A DNA stretch of 15,913 nt from assembly GCA_003489145.1 (NCBI GenBank), contig DNJI01000125.1:2858-18770 (forward strand), read 5' to 3'. Below the pieces are notes generated by a model. The model ran no database searches. It worked only from the letters and a program-made list of their open reading frames with translations, and was not told where the DNA came from. This DNA comes from Gammaproteobacteria bacterium. Its GTDB lineage: Bacteria > Pseudomonadota > Gammaproteobacteria > PS1 > Pseudothioglobaceae. Both the position numbers and the translations under genes were made by a program. Shown in pieces: positions 15,501 through 15,913 of this stretch (positions are counted from its first letter, which is position 1; every line of letters starts with the position of its first letter).

Positions 15501-15789
15501 TAAGCGCTGTTTGACCACCCATGGTAGGTAGCAATGCATCAGGTTTTTCAACCTCAATGATTTTTTCAACGGTGCGCCACTCGATTGGCTCAATGTAGGT
15601 TGCGTCTGCCATTTGAGGATCAGTCATGATCGTAGCAGGATTGGAATTTACCAAAATCACGCGATAACCTTCTTCACGCAAAGCTTTACAAGCTTGTGCC
15701 CCAGAATAATCAAATTCACAGGCTTGGCCGATTACAATTGGACCGGCGCCAATGATTAATATACTTTTAAGGTCTTGTCTTTTTGGCAT
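12580..15789 (-). CDS. carB: Carbamoyl-phosphate synthase large subunit
   Basis: The 1069-residue enzyme has the duplicated structure of the family: two ATP-grasp synthetase halves, about residues 1-400 (KSILIIGAGPIVIGQACEFD, GGQTALN) and 550-930 (MILGGGPNRIGQGIEFD, GGQTPLK), joined by an oligomerisation domain, and a C-terminal MGS-like allosteric domain from about 935. It uses ammonia delivered by the small subunit CarA, bicarbonate and two ATP to form carbamoyl phosphate for pyrimidine and arginine synthesis. The length is close to the usual 1,073. The start is ATG, with AGAAG upstream and 22 bp after mlaA. carA, normally directly upstream, is absent here, so it must be elsewhere. Confidence 0.99.
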   Translation of the reverse strand: MPKRQDLKSILIIGAGPIVIGQACEFDYSGAQACKALREEGYRVILVNSNPATIMTDPQMADATYIEPIEWRTVEKIIEVEKPDALLPTMGGQTALNCALDLERHGVLEKHGVEMIGAKKEAIDKAEDRDLFREAMLKIGLDMPKAAVAHTLEEAFVIQETVGYPTVIRPSFTMGGSGGGIAFNKEEFVEICERGLDLSPTNELLVEESILGWKEFEMEVVRDTKDNCIIICSIENFDPMGIHTGDSITVAPAQTLTDKEYQVMRNASLAVLREIGVDTGGSNVQFAVNPENGRLTIIEMNPRVSRSSALASKATGFPIARVAAKLAVGYTLDELDNDITGGKTPASFEPSIDYVVTKIPRFAFEKFPKADDRLTTQMKSVGEVMAMGSTFQESLQKALRGLETDKVGLDPIVDLNADDARNKIRSECITARGERIFYLADAFRLGMSLEEVFDLSKVDPWFLAQIEDLVSSEMQINGGSISDIEASEMFALKRKGFSDARLGQLLNCSESSVRERRKVLNIKPVFKRVDSCAAEFDTQTAYLYSTYQQQCEANPTDKKKIMILGGGPNRIGQGIEFDYCCVHASLALREDGYETIMVNCNPETVSTDYDISDRLYFEPLTLEDVLAVIDVENPDGIIVHYGGQTPLKLAEALEKSGAKIIGTSPDAIDLAEDRERFSKLLQELDLKQPHNGTARSLEQAQDIADAIGFPLVVRPSYVLGGRAMEIVYDKDSLDHYMHTAVQVSNDSPVLLDSFLDHAIEVDIDVICDGEDVVIGGIMQHIEQAGIHSGDSACSLPPYSLADDVLDEMRIQVIAMAKALNVVGLMNTQLAYQDGEIYVIEVNPRASRTVPFVSKAISAPLASIAARVMAGKTLKELNFTKEIIPKHFSVKEAVFPFNKFLGVDPILGPEMRSTGEVMGIGDDFATAFDKAQLAAGTRAPTSGKVFVSLRKLDRDDLVDLGKRLAKQGFSLVATRSNRETLVGAGLECEMVNKVSEGSPHIVDMIKNDDIDLIINSTEDTQGVEDAAAIRCQALVHKVPFTTTVAAAFAMLDGLNTHEEITVRTVQSLNN

Positions 15790-15811
15790 TTTCTTCTAAT
15801 TCTAAGTTACT

Positions 15812-15913
15812 CTAAAAATCGTCAAACTCATCTTCTTCAACAGGCAAGTTGCCATCGAAGACATCGAACTTTCTCTTTTGTAAATAAGAAGAACGCATCA
15901 TTGTGTATGGGTC
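15812..15913 (-). CDS. mlaA: MlaA/VacJ outer-membrane lipoprotein (C-terminal end)
   Basis: The last 33 codons of a gene cut by the right edge. The segment DPYTMMRSSYLQKRKFDVFD, followed by GNLP and an acidic tail, resembles the C-terminal end of MlaA (VacJ), where DPY, a variable xxR, YxQ and a basic stretch recur. MlaA is an outer-membrane lipoprotein that removes phospholipids from the outer leaflet and hands them to MlaC. Only this tail is visible, so lipobox and length cannot be judged. It ends 22 bp before carB on the same strand and may be cotranscribed with it. Confidence 0.72.
   Translation of the reverse strand, partial: DPYTMMRSSYLQKRKFDVFDGNLPVEEDEFDDF

Noticed and set aside
1..15913. 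CRISPR arrays, insertion sequences, tRNA or rRNA genes
   Set aside because: No regularly spaced repeats, transposase genes, element ends or RNA gene signatures were seen; the only recombinase is a housekeeping XerD.

Overview
The window most likely comes from the chromosome of a sulfur-oxidising gammaproteobacterium. The core is a reverse-type dissimilatory sulfite reductase (rDsr) locus, dsrABEFHCMKLJ, all on the minus strand. The trimeric relay dsrEFH and a ferredoxin-tailed dsrL mark the oxidative, sulfur-oxidising version of the pathway. Sampled lines run at roughly 40% G+C or a little more, with very AT-rich spacers. This gene set and composition fit the SUP05/Thioglobus and bivalve-symbiont sulfur oxidisers, but that placement is inference from gene content, not a database match.

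Layout from left to right. Positions 1-8661 hold the dsr locus, transcribed right to left: dsrA, dsrB, dsrE, dsrF, dsrH, dsrC, a terminator-like hairpin, then dsrM, dsrK, dsrL and the 5' part of dsrJ, which is cut by the window edge. Positions 8662-8831 are the dsrA control region, with a consensus -10 box and two palindromic blocks. Positions 8832-10271 encode a GltD-type NADPH flavoprotein on the same strand. Positions 10272-10389 hold two interleaved divergent promoters. The plus strand then carries rplS (10390-10740), a strong terminator, and xerD (10806-11678). A 420-bp gene-free spacer of about 22% G+C follows (11679-12098). The right end is a minus-strand set, mlaA (partial), carB and greA, read right to left.

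How the genes work together. Sulfur from stored or persulfidic sulfane is thought to pass along DsrEFH to the C-terminal cysteines of DsrC. DsrAB oxidises the sulfur to sulfite. DsrL passes electrons between DsrAB and NAD(P)H. The membrane complex built on DsrM, DsrK and DsrJ (with DsrO and DsrP, not in view) reoxidises or handles DsrC and connects to the quinone and periplasmic pools. The rest are housekeeping genes: ammonia assimilation (gltD), translation (rplS), chromosome dimer resolution (xerD), carbamoyl phosphate synthesis (carB), transcript cleavage (greA) and outer-membrane lipid asymmetry (mlaA).

I see no mobile element, CRISPR array, tRNA or rRNA. The protein-coding content is well-known biology. 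The less explained parts are non-coding: the hairpins inside the dsr operon, the palindromes over the dsrA promoter, the AT-rich spacer beside xerD, and broken synteny around rplS and carB.
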